Counted from the stretch's first letter, positions 12,069-26,200 are shown. The stretch is DNA of 64,000 nucleotides from Gorsachius magnificus (GCA_034008185.1 CM067082.1:14136984-14200983); one strand, 5' to 3'. Numbers and translations are program-made. The notes: generated from the letters alone by a model not told the origin.

Positions 12069-12232
12069 CGTAACGAAAGCAGGGAAAACCCTTGACGAGC
12101 TCCCTGAGCGGGAAGCCATCCTGAGAGAGGGAGATGTTGTGACTCATCTCCATGGCAACCTGGGGCGATGACGTGGGCGGCCTCTCTGGATTATTCTTGT
12201 TTAGCAACAAGCGTACAATGCATAAATACACG
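12069..12232. promoter_or_regulatory. Candidate regulatory element: dense motif cluster with CpGs
   Basis: Within 164 bases I count nine CpGs and a tight run of motif matches. These are AP-1 TGACTCA at 12140-12146, an RFX X-box half site CATGGCAAC at 12151-12159, and a CRE/UPRE-like TGACGTGG at 12169-12176. GTGGGCGG (KLF/EGR/Sp-like) overlaps at 12173-12180. An RFX- or forkhead-like TGTTTAGCAAC follows at 12198-12208. Five motif matches fall within 69 bases in a CpG-poor locus. The motifs are seen directly; function as an enhancer or promoter is inferred. A 64-codon minus ORF overlaps and looks incidental. Confidence 0.4.
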
Positions 12233-12922
12233 TTTGGTGACTAGAGTATTACCAAGACAATGATGAATTGTCCGCAGATCCTTATCCATCAAACTAGCCA
12301 GGAAACCTGGTGGGTGACAGAGATTATCAGAAACCAGCATGGCTACTAACATGAGCTGCTGATTTGCTGGTTTAATTTTTCTTTTGATATGAAGATAAAC
12401 AGAAAGAAGTTATAATATCCCTAAGTAATTTTACTCTGGAAGAATTAAGAGGCTACTTTTATTGTTATTTATTTTTTAGAGTGCAGCCTACATTGACAAG
12501 TGTGAAAATCTCTGCCTATGCGGTGACCCTGTCCTGGGCTGTGACTGAGGTGTGATGTGGGGCCACCAGCCCCAGAGCAGTGGACTGTCTACCACCGGCT
12601 GTCAGCAGAAGGCAGCAACTGTTTGGTTTGAACTGTTAGGATATTTTGCAAATCTGCATGAACCTGTAACACACATAGTTGCAGCCCCAGTGAAAACTCA
12701 GGCAAGCACAGACTTTTCACAAGAAACTCTAGTCATTGTATTTCTTTACTGAGTATGGAAAATGTGTATCATGATAATGATGACTTTTTATAGATCCTGT
12801 CTAGGTGAAGAAAAAGTAATGCCCTTGACATGTAGCTCTTAAAAATATTTTTTTCTTTTCTGCCTGAAAAAGAGATTAGTCCCTGTTTTAAAAGGACCCT
12901 CGCCCCTATCTCAAGTATCCCA
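12233..12922. other. Non-coding, nothing recognised
   Basis: No transposon, RNA gene or plausible exon is seen. One 66-codon + frame at 12552 looks incidental. Confidence 0.55.
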
Positions 12923-12968
12923 ACTGCACTTCTATAATATCTCTCACTGCACTTCTATAATAACTCTC
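12923..12968 (+). repeat. 23-bp tandem duplication
   Basis: Two adjacent 23-base copies (12923-12945 and 12946-12968) match at 22 of 23 positions, beginning ACTGCACTTCTATAATA. This is a simple replication-slippage duplication. Confidence 0.9.
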
Positions 12969-14423
12969 AGTTTAATCTGTAGCACTTTTCCATATGCCCA
13001 AGGCCACTAGGAGTATCAGACTACTTCAGAGTGCCCTTGCCAAGCTACGTGCGTATCTTCACCTGGGTGGCAGATCAGACCCCTTGGAACACATCTGCTC
13101 TGCTACTGAGTCATAAGAGAGAGTGATGCTGCGATGGCTGCTGCTAAGGGAGGGTGTCCTTTCACTCAAGTAGCTGTCACTGTCTAGTTCATACCTATGA
13201 CCAAACTTGCAGCCTGTGAGATCAGACTCAGATGTCTAAGATGAAATGTCTAAGCTGCCTTTGACTCTAGATGCAGGAAATACAGCTGGATGAACCACCA
13301 CTATGACATTTTGTTTGTTGCTGTAACCGGGAAGTCTTTACCTACTAATAAAACTATTTTTTAAACTATTGCCATACCCCCTCTTTTCAATCAGACAGTC
13401 TTTCTCCCTTCCCCTTCATGGGGGAAGCCCCCCTACAGCAGCTAGTATAGCTACTTCCAGGTAATAGCGCAAAGTAGTTCAATCCATTTCCAAATTTTCT
13501 CGTGTCAAGCAGCAACTGGGAACAGGGAAATCGATTCTTTGTACTGAACTGTGGATCAATTAGGAAATGTGTCTTCAGCAGTATTAAAACAGACACAATG
13601 GGGAGAGAGTGAGTGACAGGCAGCTTGCCACAGCACGCTACAGTCTCGCATATATGAAGCCCTACTGAAACGTATACAATGCTAAATCCTCCGCCACAGC
13701 TAGAAGAAATGAAAGTCACCTCCAGACTGAAGGAGGCTTTTTCCAAATGAGAGCAATCTGGCAGCTCTCCTGGAGTGAGAAAGTATCTGGCCACTCAGCA
13801 ATTTGGACAGCTTATTTCCCTCTTTGCCTGGCAGTTGGAGATGCAAGACATGCTTCATTACGAAAGATCACTAGATAGGAATATGCTTGTTTTTTAAAAC
13901 TGAAAATAAGCAGCATTCCTGTTTCTTTAAAGTGAGTATCAGTTTTCTTTTGAAATTTAGCAGAGGCCTGGTAACAATTACCATATTTTAATGATTATCA
14001 ACAAAGGGAATATCTAAATCACAGCAAGATTTTAAAAAATAGTTGGTGGTTCTGGAAACATACATATTTGGTGCATGATTTGCATCAGTTTTCCAGGGCC
14101 TGGTTTTCAAAGGTTCGAATGTTCAGTGCTTCTAGAAAACGAGATGCCTTAATAACTTGGTCCAAAAACGAGGAGGCATTCGAAGGCATAAAATTGAAAA
14201 TCTTGGCATTATATGGGCTATTTGTGCCTGCTTATCCAACTAACTTCCCATTGCGTGTACAGCTACCAAATGGGCTGCCAGAAGCTGTGCCTGTGATCCT
14301 GCCACCATCCTCTTGCCAATACAGAGAGTTCAAATATCATAAATCAGCTCCTCCCCTCCACAAAAAAATGAGATTGCTGCTAAATTTATGAGAATTTTTT
14401 TTTCCCAAAAAAGTTAAAATTTT
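12969..14423. other. Non-coding, nothing recognised
   Basis: Incidental ORFs only (135 codons minus at 13387; 107 codons + at 14068). A GGTTCGAA at about 14114 resembles a tRNA B box but has no A box or cloverleaf around it. Confidence 0.5.
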
Positions 14424-14488
14424 ATGTTGGACTAGAAGACCTGAGGTACCTTCCAATCCAAACTATTCTCTGATTGTCTGATCTTAAT
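14424..14488 (+). mobile_element. CR1 LINE 3'-end fragment
   Basis: About 65 bases match the extreme 3' end of CR1 as I know it: a GTTGGACTAGA-type start, then CCTTCCAA, then degraded terminal ATTCTATG-type octamers (seen as ATTCTCTGATTGTCTGAT). It is 5'-truncated, as most CR1 copies are, and more diverged than the copies at 41486 and 47538. It is the only transposon I recognise in the first 41 kb. Confidence 0.75.
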
Positions 14489-16439
14489 CATGTGGGAGTT
14501 TTGTCTTTTCCTTTCCTTTTTTGTACTTCTTTGCGTGTTCCTCGCAGGCATAGGAAAGTCCTTCCAGCTTTCCGTGTGCTGGTGTAAGGGTGAGCTTACC
14601 AGGGTCCCATAGACTCCAGCTGGCTCTCACGGCTTGTATGAATCTAAGCAACCTTGTGCCTGTTGAAGCAATTTTCAGCTCTTAAGCAGCTAAAAATTTT
14701 GGTGTCAGTTAGCCATCCCTACCAATGCCATCCTCATCTATTGGTGGCACTAATGTTATGTCTGAGCATCTCAGCCAAGAGCCAAAATCCACTGACCTGA
14801 GCCCTGGACAAGCAGTGACCAGACAGGAAGCCCACACCAAGAAATTACAAAATAAAAGTAAGACCAGAGACAATAAATGGATATAAACAATCCTAAAGAA
14901 TGACACAATATTCGTCAGCGAGATAGGCAGCACATTCATGATCTTAGCAGTCTAGCAGCTCAAATAGTGTGAAAGGGATTGATGAGTTTAATTTGCAGGA
15001 GTTTACATGAGCTCCTCATGAGACTGAAGGCAGCTTGGGGAAAAAGCACTGAAGTGCCTGCTTGAAATTTCACAAACAGAAGTTGGGTTGTTCAGACCTG
15101 GAAATGGCCAATTTGGAAATGGAGCAACAGATGATAAACAAAACAGCTGTAGATAATGAAGGTCTATGAAAGTGCAGATATCAGCATGGTGGATGAGTTA
15201 GAGAAGGTTGGTTTGGAAAGATTCAGAGACACAGGAGTACTGATGCACACTTCAGTTCCCAGTTAATTTCTATAACTTCTCATTTTTTTAATTAGAATCC
15301 CACACCTGCCATTCACACTCCACCCCAGCCTTGTACCCAGGCTGCCCTACACTTGTCTTCTGTCCCCAGGTTCACTCCTGTACCTCCAGTGTCCTTCAGC
15401 TCTTTAACTTACGCTTTCAGGCCTCAAAAATATGTGTTAGGGGCTGCTCTTCCCTGCCCTTACTGATGCTCAATTCACTTTCCCCTGTGTGCCATGTAAG
15501 ATTAGCACAATGTTTTTCTGTATATCTAACAGAAAAGTCAAACTGGATTAATAAAACCACTGTCCTTCCACAGCGCTCAAGTACATTCCTCCACTTGAGG
15601 AATGGGCTGATCTCTTTGCAGCCAGGTGATATAATATGGGAATTTCCAACTTAAACTAATAGATAATAATTAATATTTTCAGAAAATCTAAGCAAAAGCT
15701 TAACACTTTCCAAGCTCATAAGGAAACAACCTCAAACATCCATTTTTTTCACTTTTTGTTATGAAGAACTCACATAGACAGCTGAAGTGGGAAGATGATG
15801 AGGTGATCACTTTGACGATCGGATGACTAGTCAGAGAGGCAAGATGGATAGGCAGAGGTCATAGATTGTATTAAACCAATAAATATAGCTGCAAAAAAAA
15901 GCGAACAAGCTTTCATTGCTTTCAGGTCTGAAATGAGAACAGTGATCTTCCAAACTCAATCCAGGTTAATAATAACTGCTCTGGGCTTGACCTGACAAGA
16001 CCATTTGAGAAAAAAGGGTGACAAGAACTTGCGGGTCAGAGATGGGTAAGGGATTTCCAGGCAAAGCTAACAAGAAGTTTAAACAGTATGAGATAAAGAG
16101 AGACAAACACACATTCATTAACAAGTCCAACAACGTTACCTAAATAAAAAAATCCCACCAAATTATTCCATTGTGCATTTTTATTTTCTCCTGTTCTCAA
16201 AGCACTGCATCAGAAGCATATTGAAAAGAAAAACTTGTGGCAAGTGAAGGTACCCAAAACAAATATTCACTGTTTTGAGGAAGTGAGGGAAATTAATATC
16301 TCTGTGTCCACTAGAGCTCTGAAAATCCCAGATTTGCCAGGTTCATTTAATACCTGACAATGAACGCAAACGTATCTCAGATAGAGCAAGACTAGGAGAG
16401 GAAAGATTGCTGAATATCAAATTTTGTTTTGTTTATTCA
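14489..16439. other. Non-coding, one C-rich patch
   Basis: A C-rich, pyrimidine-leaning patch lies at about 15298-15400 and contains acceptor-like sites such as CTTCTGTCCCCAG. A 107-codon + frame at 15331 overlaps it. No repeat family or gene is recognised. Confidence 0.5.
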
Positions 16440-16495
16440 TTTTCACAAGAATTTTTACATTCTTTTTTACAAGAATTTTACATTTTTACAAGAAT
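16440..16495 (+). repeat. Degenerate short tandem repeat (TTTTACAAGAAT-like)
   Basis: Three imperfect copies of a TTTTACAAGAAT-type unit with variable AT spacers. Local slippage is the simplest explanation. Confidence 0.7.
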
Positions 16496-19400
16496 AGGGT
16501 CTTTGAAGATCATGTTAAGGAAGTCTAGAAAGCATCCATATCAAGCACCTAAGGAATCCAAATTCTTTCTGAGCATAGCTCTGGATTTATTACTATATTC
16601 GTTTTGGAAAACCAGTCCTGGTGAATAGCTGACCCCAGCCATTTTATGGCTCACTGGCTCTTTGACAGCTACTCCTGGGTGGCTGCAGGTTACGACACAA
16701 ATGTTTCTTCAGTAACCATTTACCTGCTCCTTTGTGGATTCCCCTTCCTTAATGTATCCCTGGCTTCACACAAAGGACTGGAAACCCAGCCCATGTGAGT
16801 TTGTAAAGTCATGGGGGAAAGGAAAGTGACTGACTAACAAAAGATCCCAAACAGCTTCTAATTCAGCTCTTTTCGTAAGGGTTGTGTACCTGGAGTTTGT
16901 TTCAGAAACTTCTTTCAAAGGAGGGAAAGCCCCAACATGCTCATGTTGCCTATCTGATCTTTTTCCTGGATTTTGCACGCAAATACAATGCTGAGTGGAA
17001 ACAAGGAATGTAAGAAACTTTTATTCTTGTTAGGGTTTTCAGGGCAAAGTAAGAAGGAATTGGTCATGCTCAGTGACTTTGCTCTGTTTAATCAGATTCA
17101 GATGAAATGACTGTTGATAGATTGTGAAAATATTGCAAAATGCATCAATTAATAATTTGGGAAGTATTACAGCATTTCAAAAATAAAGATGCCAACAAAG
17201 TTCATTATGACTTCATTCTAGATAAATGTCTCCTGTAAAACACCAAGCTAGGAACTCTTAAAAACATATTATATATAATTTATATATTATTCGTATTAAA
17301 TGTTGTCACTTTTTACTACTGTAGGAGCTGTTTTGACACATCAGAAAAAAAGGGTCCTGACCTGAAGAGGCATCTCTCTGAATTGGTGATAGGTGAGAAT
17401 TGCTGTGTGGTGAAAGCTGTGCACCTGACTTCTTTTATTTAGCATTTTTCACCAGGTGAACTCAAATAATATTACACCATAAAAAAAGAAACTGAGCAAT
17501 GTCTGCTTTAAAAGGCTTTGTGCCCTGCTTTGATAAAGAAAACTCATGTAATGGACACAAGCCCCCAACCCACAGTTCTCTCCCTCAGGACAGATTCCCA
17601 GATTCATGTGGTGCACGAGTGATCTCAGCTGGATTTTGCACAAGATTAATCTCTAGGAAGACACATTTGCCAAAAAGGGGTTAATTTAAAACCCACTGTT
17701 AATTTGCCATTTCCATACTCTTTGCTGTCTCCTTAATATATGCTTTCTGTTATTGCATGTTGTGTTTGCAGGACTAGTAATTTATATTGTCACCAAATTG
17801 CATTTAAAAAGGAGTACAAGATTTCTAATTTGTTTGCATTTCTTTCAGAAATTACAATTCCTTAACCAGGACAAGGAGGAGAGGTACAGCTGGTTTTCCA
17901 CATCCAGGTCAGTGTCCAGTGTTACCTCCAGTGTGGCCACTGGTCTACTGGCTAGTCCATAGGGTGGGAGAGTTTTTGCTCAATGAAAATGTCTTCAAAA
18001 CCGGTCCATATCTGGGAAAAGTCAGATTTGTGTGAATCATCTTTTTCTGATAGGAAAACTTGCAACTAAAGAAATCCTGATCAGACCTAAAACTGCAGTC
18101 AAAGTATGGTATTGGAAAAAAATCATGGGCAATGTGGCTTTTCTCTCTTTGTCTCTCTTTCTCAGATTGATCAAAAACATGCAGCTCAGACCAGAAAAGC
18201 CCTGCCAGTGAAAATGCCGTCAACTTCGAGATTATTTTCACATTATGTTTCTCAGTTCTCAAACAAATAGCATTAAACCAATTTTTTTCAATTATGTTTT
18301 AACTAGAACCTTTTTTTCCGCTACTGAGTGAAAAAGGTGCATTTTCACTTGGCCAAGACAACAGATCAGCAAAGTTACCGTATTGGTTATTGCTCTTGCA
18401 GCAATGGAATTATGTGATATCAAACACACACAGTTGTACCAGCACACTCTCATCTTAGGATACAAACTTTTTGGGCTTTCATCCAATCAAAAACTAGAGA
18501 GATGATGGAAATGCATATCTTAGACACTTTATGATTAATTGTAAAGCAGTCTGGAAACATCAGCTTAATAAACAGCCTTTGTAAGAAATATATGTTATTA
18601 AAATATACTTGTCAATGCCCAGTTCTAATAATGGATGAATGAATAACACTTCTGTGATATATGAGGTGATGGCAAAAGGGAATGATAAGAGGGATGTCAT
18701 AGCTAAGTGATTAAATTAAGTTGTGTGAGGAGGGCTACACCACATAGGGAGTTTCCCTAGATGCCCTGGCTGCAGAAAAGGAAAGCTGTCATCATTCATA
18801 CCTGTACTTTGCCTGGCTCTGCTCCCATGCAGGCATAAACCCTTGCACATGCTTAGGATGCCTTCCAAAGGCCAGCTGAATTTCTCTAGCACCTAAGTAT
18901 GGTCTTTGCCTTGCACAAAGATCACTGACAGACTTTGAGATTTAATTTCACTTGTAAATTATGTATGGCACTAGGGCAGAGTCCAGGGGAGTTGGAAAAC
19001 TTTGGATTTTTTTCTTTAAAATTTATGAGTCTTCAGTGCATTTGACTTAATTTCAAGTGGATAACTAAACCAGTTATGCCCATTATAATCATGCTAGTTC
19101 TGGAAAAATAAGAAATTATCTGAAAAAAACCCTATCCTAATATGTGTTTTGGTGGAGTCTCACTTGATCATAATACCAAAGCCATTAAACTTGTTCATTG
19201 TCTCAGCAACTAATATACAAAAGCCTTAGTTACAGTGAATTGTACATCTCCATTGATTTTAATGGGAGCAACATTTGCTTCATGTTCATGGCTGGCTCTG
19301 GTACTCCTCAAGCTCCTTCTTTTACGTAGCAAATACCAGACTGACTGAACTGGTTTGCATTCAGAAATTGGTAAGTATTAACCCAAAATATATCTTTGGA

Positions 19401-22400
19401 AATGTTTCCAGTAAGCCAGAAATGAGAAGTGTAGAAAGTATAGTAGAAGGTGAATAAAATCCTATATTTAAAAAGTATAGGGACAGATTTTCTGTATAAT
19501 TTTTTAAGACTTTTTAATAAAATTGCTGCAACTTGTGTTTGAGGTTTGAAACTCTTTACTTAACAAGAAGCAGCAGTTAAGCTTCTTTCCATCGTGGCCT
19601 TTAAAAAAATTATTACTAATTTTCATTGCATTGCCATTAATTAGTTTACACGCCACTTAAATGGAGGTTTATGCTTTAAATCACAGTGTAAAGCCTGTTG
19701 CTCATTAGAAAGTATTTCTGCCCCATTCACAGCAATTGAGTTCTAGCTGGATTGGTCTCAGCTCCAGTTCCTAAAATGGTATTTCTCTCATTAGTTTCCC
19801 ACTAGATAGGAAAACTGATTCCACTTTTTCTCCATGATGATGCCATCTCAATCCACCCATATGGCTGGATCCTCGTTTTCCTCTCCCTTCCTCTCCTGCT
19901 CTGTCCCTGTCCCTTGAAGCCCTCACCTTCTCAGTGCGGATCCCACTGCCTGTGGGCCCATGCTGGGCTTTGACTTAGCGAAATGATCTGGGTTAAAAAT
20001 AGATTATTTTTTTTATTAAGTCTGAATAATTTAACTGAACTGATTTCCACTAGATGCCATGGTCCAACAGAAGGGGACAAGGGGGGAGTGGGATTCAGTA
20101 CCCAGGGACATGGAGCCAGCAGTTGGCTTTGCCAGTGAGTGGCCAGTGTGGGCATACCTCCAACCAGCACCTCTATGGACACCAGGTCTTCAGGGAAAAC
20201 ACTTCAATCTTGTTTCACTAATGAAGAAATGATGTCATCTGAAGCGCATTGGCTCCTTAACATATAGACTGCTTAGCCTGATGCTAAATCACAGAACTTT
20301 TGTTCCTGTCATTACAATGTTCATTACAATACCAAGACTGCTGCATTCTTTATGAGTTTTGATGGTGGTTATTGAACTGTGGCACCAAACCCCATTAGCC
20401 CTTAGATTCTTTGCTGTCCATTCGTATCTTTTCAGTTGGATGTAATGATAACATCCATTCACGTTTACAGACAAGAACGAGATACATGCAGTACAAGTGA
20501 CTGGCAGATCCTTTCTAGGCACTATGGACCATTCAGGCCCTTTATCTCCCCAAGACAACACAATTTTATTGGGCCAGCCACAGACACAGAAGTGATATTT
20601 GAACACTGCAAGAGTTTATTGCAGCCAAAAGTATTGTAATTTATGTGGTGTCTATCACTCCTTAAGAAATATTTCTCTACTGTAGCTATGAAAACAGAAA
20701 TTCCATTTCTTACCTTGCTAATGCAAAGCAAGAGGGATATTTTCCTTCACGTTCCTCTAATGATAAAAAATGTTCTGAATAAGAAAAAAGCTGCAGGGAC
20801 ATGAAGGAGAGGGAGAAGGGTCAATGCATAGTTAGACAGGGGTGGTTTGAGTACATCTGCCTGGACATTCACAGGACAGTATGATGGTGTTAGTACAGCT
20901 AGTGATCCACTTGGGTTATTAAGACTCAGTTATCAGTATGAAGGGACCATGACCCACATCAAGGCACATAACAGACTATATTTTTTCAATTCTTACAATT
21001 GTTCATTCTACTGCAAATCCTTTTGCAAAAGCTTTTTTTTCCCCTCACTTTCTTTCTGGAGGATTACAGTAGCAACCTCGCCATACAATCCATCACCACC
21101 GCTGCAGGACAGACAGTGTTATGATGAACTGCCTTGAAATATAGTGGTTGTAGAACTGGGAAGACATTTCCCTTTAGACAAAGGCATAAATGGTTTACAC
21201 TGCGATACACTAATAGATGGTTTAAAGGTGTATTTGATTGCTTTTGTGGCTTTGTTTTATATACATCACATATGCACAAACCCTGGGTGTCGTAGGCTTA
21301 ACGTGCATGTGTGCATGTATAAGTTTCAATAATACAGATTTGTCTAACATAGCAAATGCACAAAAATGCATGAACAAATGAAACATAAGTTGTCCATCTC
21401 TTTCAGTAATCTATGTTAGACACTGAACACTACCATCTGCTCTGAAGGGAGAAAAACAAGTTGTTCAGAGAAATAACTTGCCCTGGAAGAAAATCACCTG
21501 CTAACACACAATTCATTAGAGGCTGATTTATGCACAAAAGTCTGAGGGTTTCTAACCTTTCTAAAACTCTTGGATATATTTGTTTTAAAAACTGTTCTGG
21601 TGAAGGAAAAAAAACCCCAAACACTTCAATTTTGTTCATATGGTTTACCCTAACAGTGAACCTATTTGCCGAGATTACATTTTTATTAAGATGATCTGGA
21701 CACATCGTATACAGTTTCTTATGTTTTACATCATAGGAAAGGCAGCTGGTTTGCTTTGATCAAGCCCCATCAGGATGGTCACTGACCCCATCCACATGAG
21801 TAAATAAAGCAGTACCAAACAACGCTCTGGACACAGGAACTCAATGGTCTCTCCTGGCAGGTTGTTAGGATGGTCCATGGCACTGTCTTGGCTGGGTTCA
21901 TCTCCCATACAATCCATAGGCAGGGTATAGAGAACAGTGCAGGCCAAGGACATATCCTTTTGGTGGAGGCCATACGGACCCTTTGTTTCAGAAGATAAGT
22001 GTGCCTGGTGACATTAGAACCACTGAGTGGTCCTGGGCAGCTATAATTTATCACTGCAAATACAGTCATATTATGCTCACCGATTCTCTGCATTTGTCTG
22101 AGTCTTTATCTGTTGTTTCTCAAGTTATAGGCTACAAACTTTCTGGGGCAAGGACTTTGTTCTAGCACACTAGGATTCTGGTCCATGACTGTGTCTTCTT
22201 CTGCCATCCAAATAACAAATCATTCTAAAACTAACTCAGAATAATGTTTCAGACAAGGGTATAGTAAAGAACAGTATAGGAAAGAGCTATCAAAAGGCAG
22301 AGAAGAAAGCAAACAGCTACCTTATACACTGTAGAAACCATTTATTGACTTACCCTTGTTATCCATGGACATATATGTTGGTTACGGAACAAGTAACCAA

Positions 22401-23245
22401 TGGAAGGTATGACCATATTTTCATCTATTTTCATCATCTCATCTATTGCTATTGCTGAAATTATGTGCATTTGCTGTCATGTAAGACTCTTGATGCAGTC
22501 ATGAAGAAGTCCCTCCTTACACTGTGTGTTAGGAGGCTGGAATGAAGGGCTGACTGCCATGAACTTTTCTATCATTATTTTGTTTTTCCTCCGGACATTT
22601 CTAAACACAAACACTTGTAATCACTTTTAGAAGGGAACCCTGTATTCCTGCAAAGCAACAAGGGATTCCAGCAGCAAGATAGATACATCTGGACAATTTG
22701 GTAACCTCCCAAGCTTTGATTTAACTATTAAATTGGTGACTGTATTTCTTTCCAGTCCATGTGGAAATCTTCAGTCTAGAACTACAGAGGGCTGGTGTTG
22801 ACATTTCTGATGCGTTCAGGGCGCTCCCAAACATTACAGATGTACTGATGCACCAGTTGGAGTTCTGATGTTAGTGAAAATGTATAAATATTACAAAAAA
22901 ATCTGATTTTAAAACCTATGGATAGGGCCAATTCATTTGGGAAGTGTATTTCTGCTGGAGGCAAAGAAGTTACACCCCAGAAGTCATTTGGCATGAGAAA
23001 GTGACTTTGAAACATACTACAGTGTATCTGAGAAAACATATTAGTTCTTGAAAGTATACTGGGATAAAATGTATTGGCCAGGTCAACACATGAAGCAAGC
23101 TAATGATGTCATACATTATGTCAGTCGCTGTTTCAAACATGCAATTTATTACCTTCAATAGATAGGAAGGCAATACTTTTCCATGGGATTTGAGTTGATG
23201 AAAGTAAAGACAGTAGTGGGATTTTTCTTCAGCTAAGACCGCAAT
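16496..23245. other. Long non-coding stretch
   Basis: No recognisable transposon or gene. A long pyrimidine run ending in CAG at 18140-18165 is an excellent match to a 3' splice site, but the open stretch after it (about 34 codons to TAG) resembles nothing known. An AT-only palindromic patch lies near 17266-17290. ORFs are under 110 codons throughout. Confidence 0.55.
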
Positions 23246-23263
23246 CCTAATTAATTAATTAGG
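23246..23263. promoter_or_regulatory. Perfect TAATTA palindrome
   Basis: CCTAATTAATTAATTAGG is an exact 18-base palindrome containing three overlapping TAATTA homeodomain core sites. Homeodomain dimers bind such arrays. It could equally be a short TAAT microsatellite with lucky flanks. Confidence 0.35.
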
Positions 23264-26200
23264 TTAAGCAGTGGCTTTTCACAGTGTGTAAATCAAACAA
23301 CTGCATCTTTGGCTGTCAGGCAACTGTAAAATCTAGCTTGGGGATATTTTCTTTACACCTTTAACATCAGCCTTAGCTGGTTACATTCTAGAACAGTGCC
23401 TTTGGTCAAAAACAAAGCGAAAAAATGAGAAGAGAAATTTCAGACTGTATTTTTAATGGTTATATATGTGAACACTTTCCATTGACTTCAGCAGGATTTG
23501 CCTATCTGTACCAGCTGAGAATCTCGCTCACAATAAGTGGCTAACACTAGGCTTCTCAGCATTGCCACATTACCTTGGAACATGATAACTTTCATGACAG
23601 AGACCGCTCCAGGCTTCCCCTTGTGTATTGTGTCCTGAATCTGATAAACCTTCTCCACTGTTCATAGACTTTGAAAGCTAAGGTTCCGGGCTTTCCTGAA
23701 AGTTATCCTAACCTGAAACACAAGTTATGGATCTGAAACAAAGATTATTACTAGGTGGCATTGTATGCAGTAAATCCAATTTTGTAAATCCATTTGTAAA
23801 AGAGGCATGTGCTCCTAGAGTCTTTTGATTATGTTCTGACGTTATAATGAATATTTCTAGCCATCACAGAAAAAAAAGGCAATAGAAATTGCTTTAAGAG
23901 GCATGTATTTCCTGCCTCTCATCAAATTTATAAATTCAAAGATCCACTACTCTGGGACACCTCAACAAAATTACTCCATGAAAGATAGGTGAGTGTGACA
24001 AATAAAAATTACAGAGATTTTGGCCTGCACATTCAATCACAGTCAAAGATACTTAAAAAAGACCACAGCATGGGAAATGACCCAGTAGGTTCATGAGACT
24101 CAATAACAAGGTATTCCAGGGACCATTATTATACAAAATCAGGTACATGTAAAGCGATTTATTCTAATTTGGTCAAAGATTTTAGGCAGTTACATAGGTT
24201 TTGAGTGAGTTGCATAATTTTGAGTAGACCTGATTTCCTGAAAGGCTGAAAAATAGCTTACTTGCTGAAACTGTGGATGTTCAGCAGTTTATAACTTTTT
24301 TTCAGTGGACAATTCTTGTGAATATAGTTTCAAAAAATATATTAAAAGGACAATTAAAGAAAAAGATGTGGACCATCAATATCTATTGCGACCTTCTTCC
24401 CCATAACCTCTTCACCTCTAGTCTCTAAGAACATCAGGAAAATTCAGATGTGATTGTCTATCTTGAACAGATATTATTGTTCCTTTTTCATTTTCTACAA
24501 CACTGTGAGTTATGGATGGAGTATCACTTAGAGCAGATTTTCTTGGCTATATCTGATGGTATCTTGGATAAGCTTCCTTTTGCACCAAACTGAAAATAAG
24601 TATCTGAGGTGCTGAATGTTCCTTATCGTTGTTAGTAAAGGGCTATTTTAAAAAAGTTGATTTTGTTTCTATCTGTTGTTGACTGCACTTGCTGATTAAG
24701 TTTGCCTGCTATCCTTGTCAGCCTAATGGCTATGGCGGTGAGGAAGTGAAGTTCATTTACTTTATAACAAGCATAATAACATTATCAAAGGGTATATTTT
24801 GAAAGAAAACAGGCCATTGTGAGATCAGATTCAAACAAGTGGGCTGTTCAGAGCAAGCATTTGCCTTTTTGGTTGTAATGAATATGCCAACATCTAAACT
24901 GGAAAACACGTGTGAGTCCACAGCAATGGTAGGAGAAACAGCTGCCTTGCTCAGGCCCACAGGCAAAAACATAGCATGGGAAGTTTCATTTTGAGTTTTC
25001 ATCCACCTACTGGAAAATACAGTAAAACAAGTTGAATTATAGATGATATACTTTGGCTGAAGTTTTCACATCTGCCTAGGAGATTTGGTTATTAAGCTCT
25101 TAAGCTTTAACAGGGACGGTGGTCCAACATCTTTGCACAACTTTGGAAATCTCAGTCAGAACATGTAAGGTAAATATAAAATACATAGATGTTAAAAGGA
25201 CTTCTTATCCTACCATATCCTGAGAGTCTCATGTGCAGACTAAGAGATCATACTTTCCCCTCTTTTTTGTCTCCCCTGTACTCTGAGTGATTGACATAGC
25301 TACTCAGCTCAGCTTAGCAGGTTTCCCACATTGAGTGGAGATCAGGGTAATATCCTACATTGTTTCGTATGAGCAGAAACATACAGTTTGAATTATCATT
25401 GGAAATCTGCTGAGTACTTCTCAGAGTGGAGCTTAAGTGTCTAGGTGCCTGGTAAAGTTAGCAGAGAAAATGATGTGGCTGTAACTAGCTGAGCTGCAGG
25501 AATTGACAGTGTGGACCTCCCAAATGCGAAGTACCTTTTGGTAGTTTAAGCATGTATTATTTTAGTGTGAGCATTTTAGTTGCATCAGAAAGGGGCTAAA
25601 ACCAGGCATATGGTCTGTGAGACACTGTTATTCATTAACTTGTGTTCCGCCTAATGACTTGTCTGGTTTTGAGCAGCTGCTGTAGAGATTCCCACAGTCC
25701 CATGTGGATTTGTGCAGCCCTCACCAAGCCTAGAACTGCCATAGCTATGGTGGTCCAGTTACCCCAATCTGTGGGATTACAGCTGCCTTGGGTACAAGTA
25801 GTCATACCTTGCTTCACAGTGCAGATGGCTGCTGGTGAAGAAAATGGATGTTTTAAAAGTGACCTAACTCACTGGTTTGATGTTCTGGGTCAGGCAGTAA
25901 GGAGTGGCACAACTGGCCTTTTTCCACATCAAAAAAGGGTAAGAACTGGCTCTGCCTTGACTGAGCCCCACCAGCTGTCTCTGGTCTCTTGCCCCTGGCC
26001 ATCTGAGTAAGACCTTGGCCAGTGTCCAATTGTTTCCATCTTGCCTGAGCTCTTGAGTTCTTCCTTGTCGAAACCAACCCGAAGGGGTGGAGGGCTGGGG
26101 TACACTTAGGTCATTTCCCTGCAGGGCTCCCTGGGCGGTGGGGGCATGTAGCCAAGGTTCATCATTTTACACGGACCTTCTGTTTACCAGGGTTCACCCT

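Noticed and set aside
14107..14125. GGTTCGAA resembling a tRNA B box
   Set aside because: No A box at the proper distance, no acceptor-stem pairing, no T-run terminator.
18140..18165. Excellent pyrimidine tract and CAG acceptor
   Set aside because: The open stretch that follows is short and unrecognised; isolated acceptor-like sites are common.
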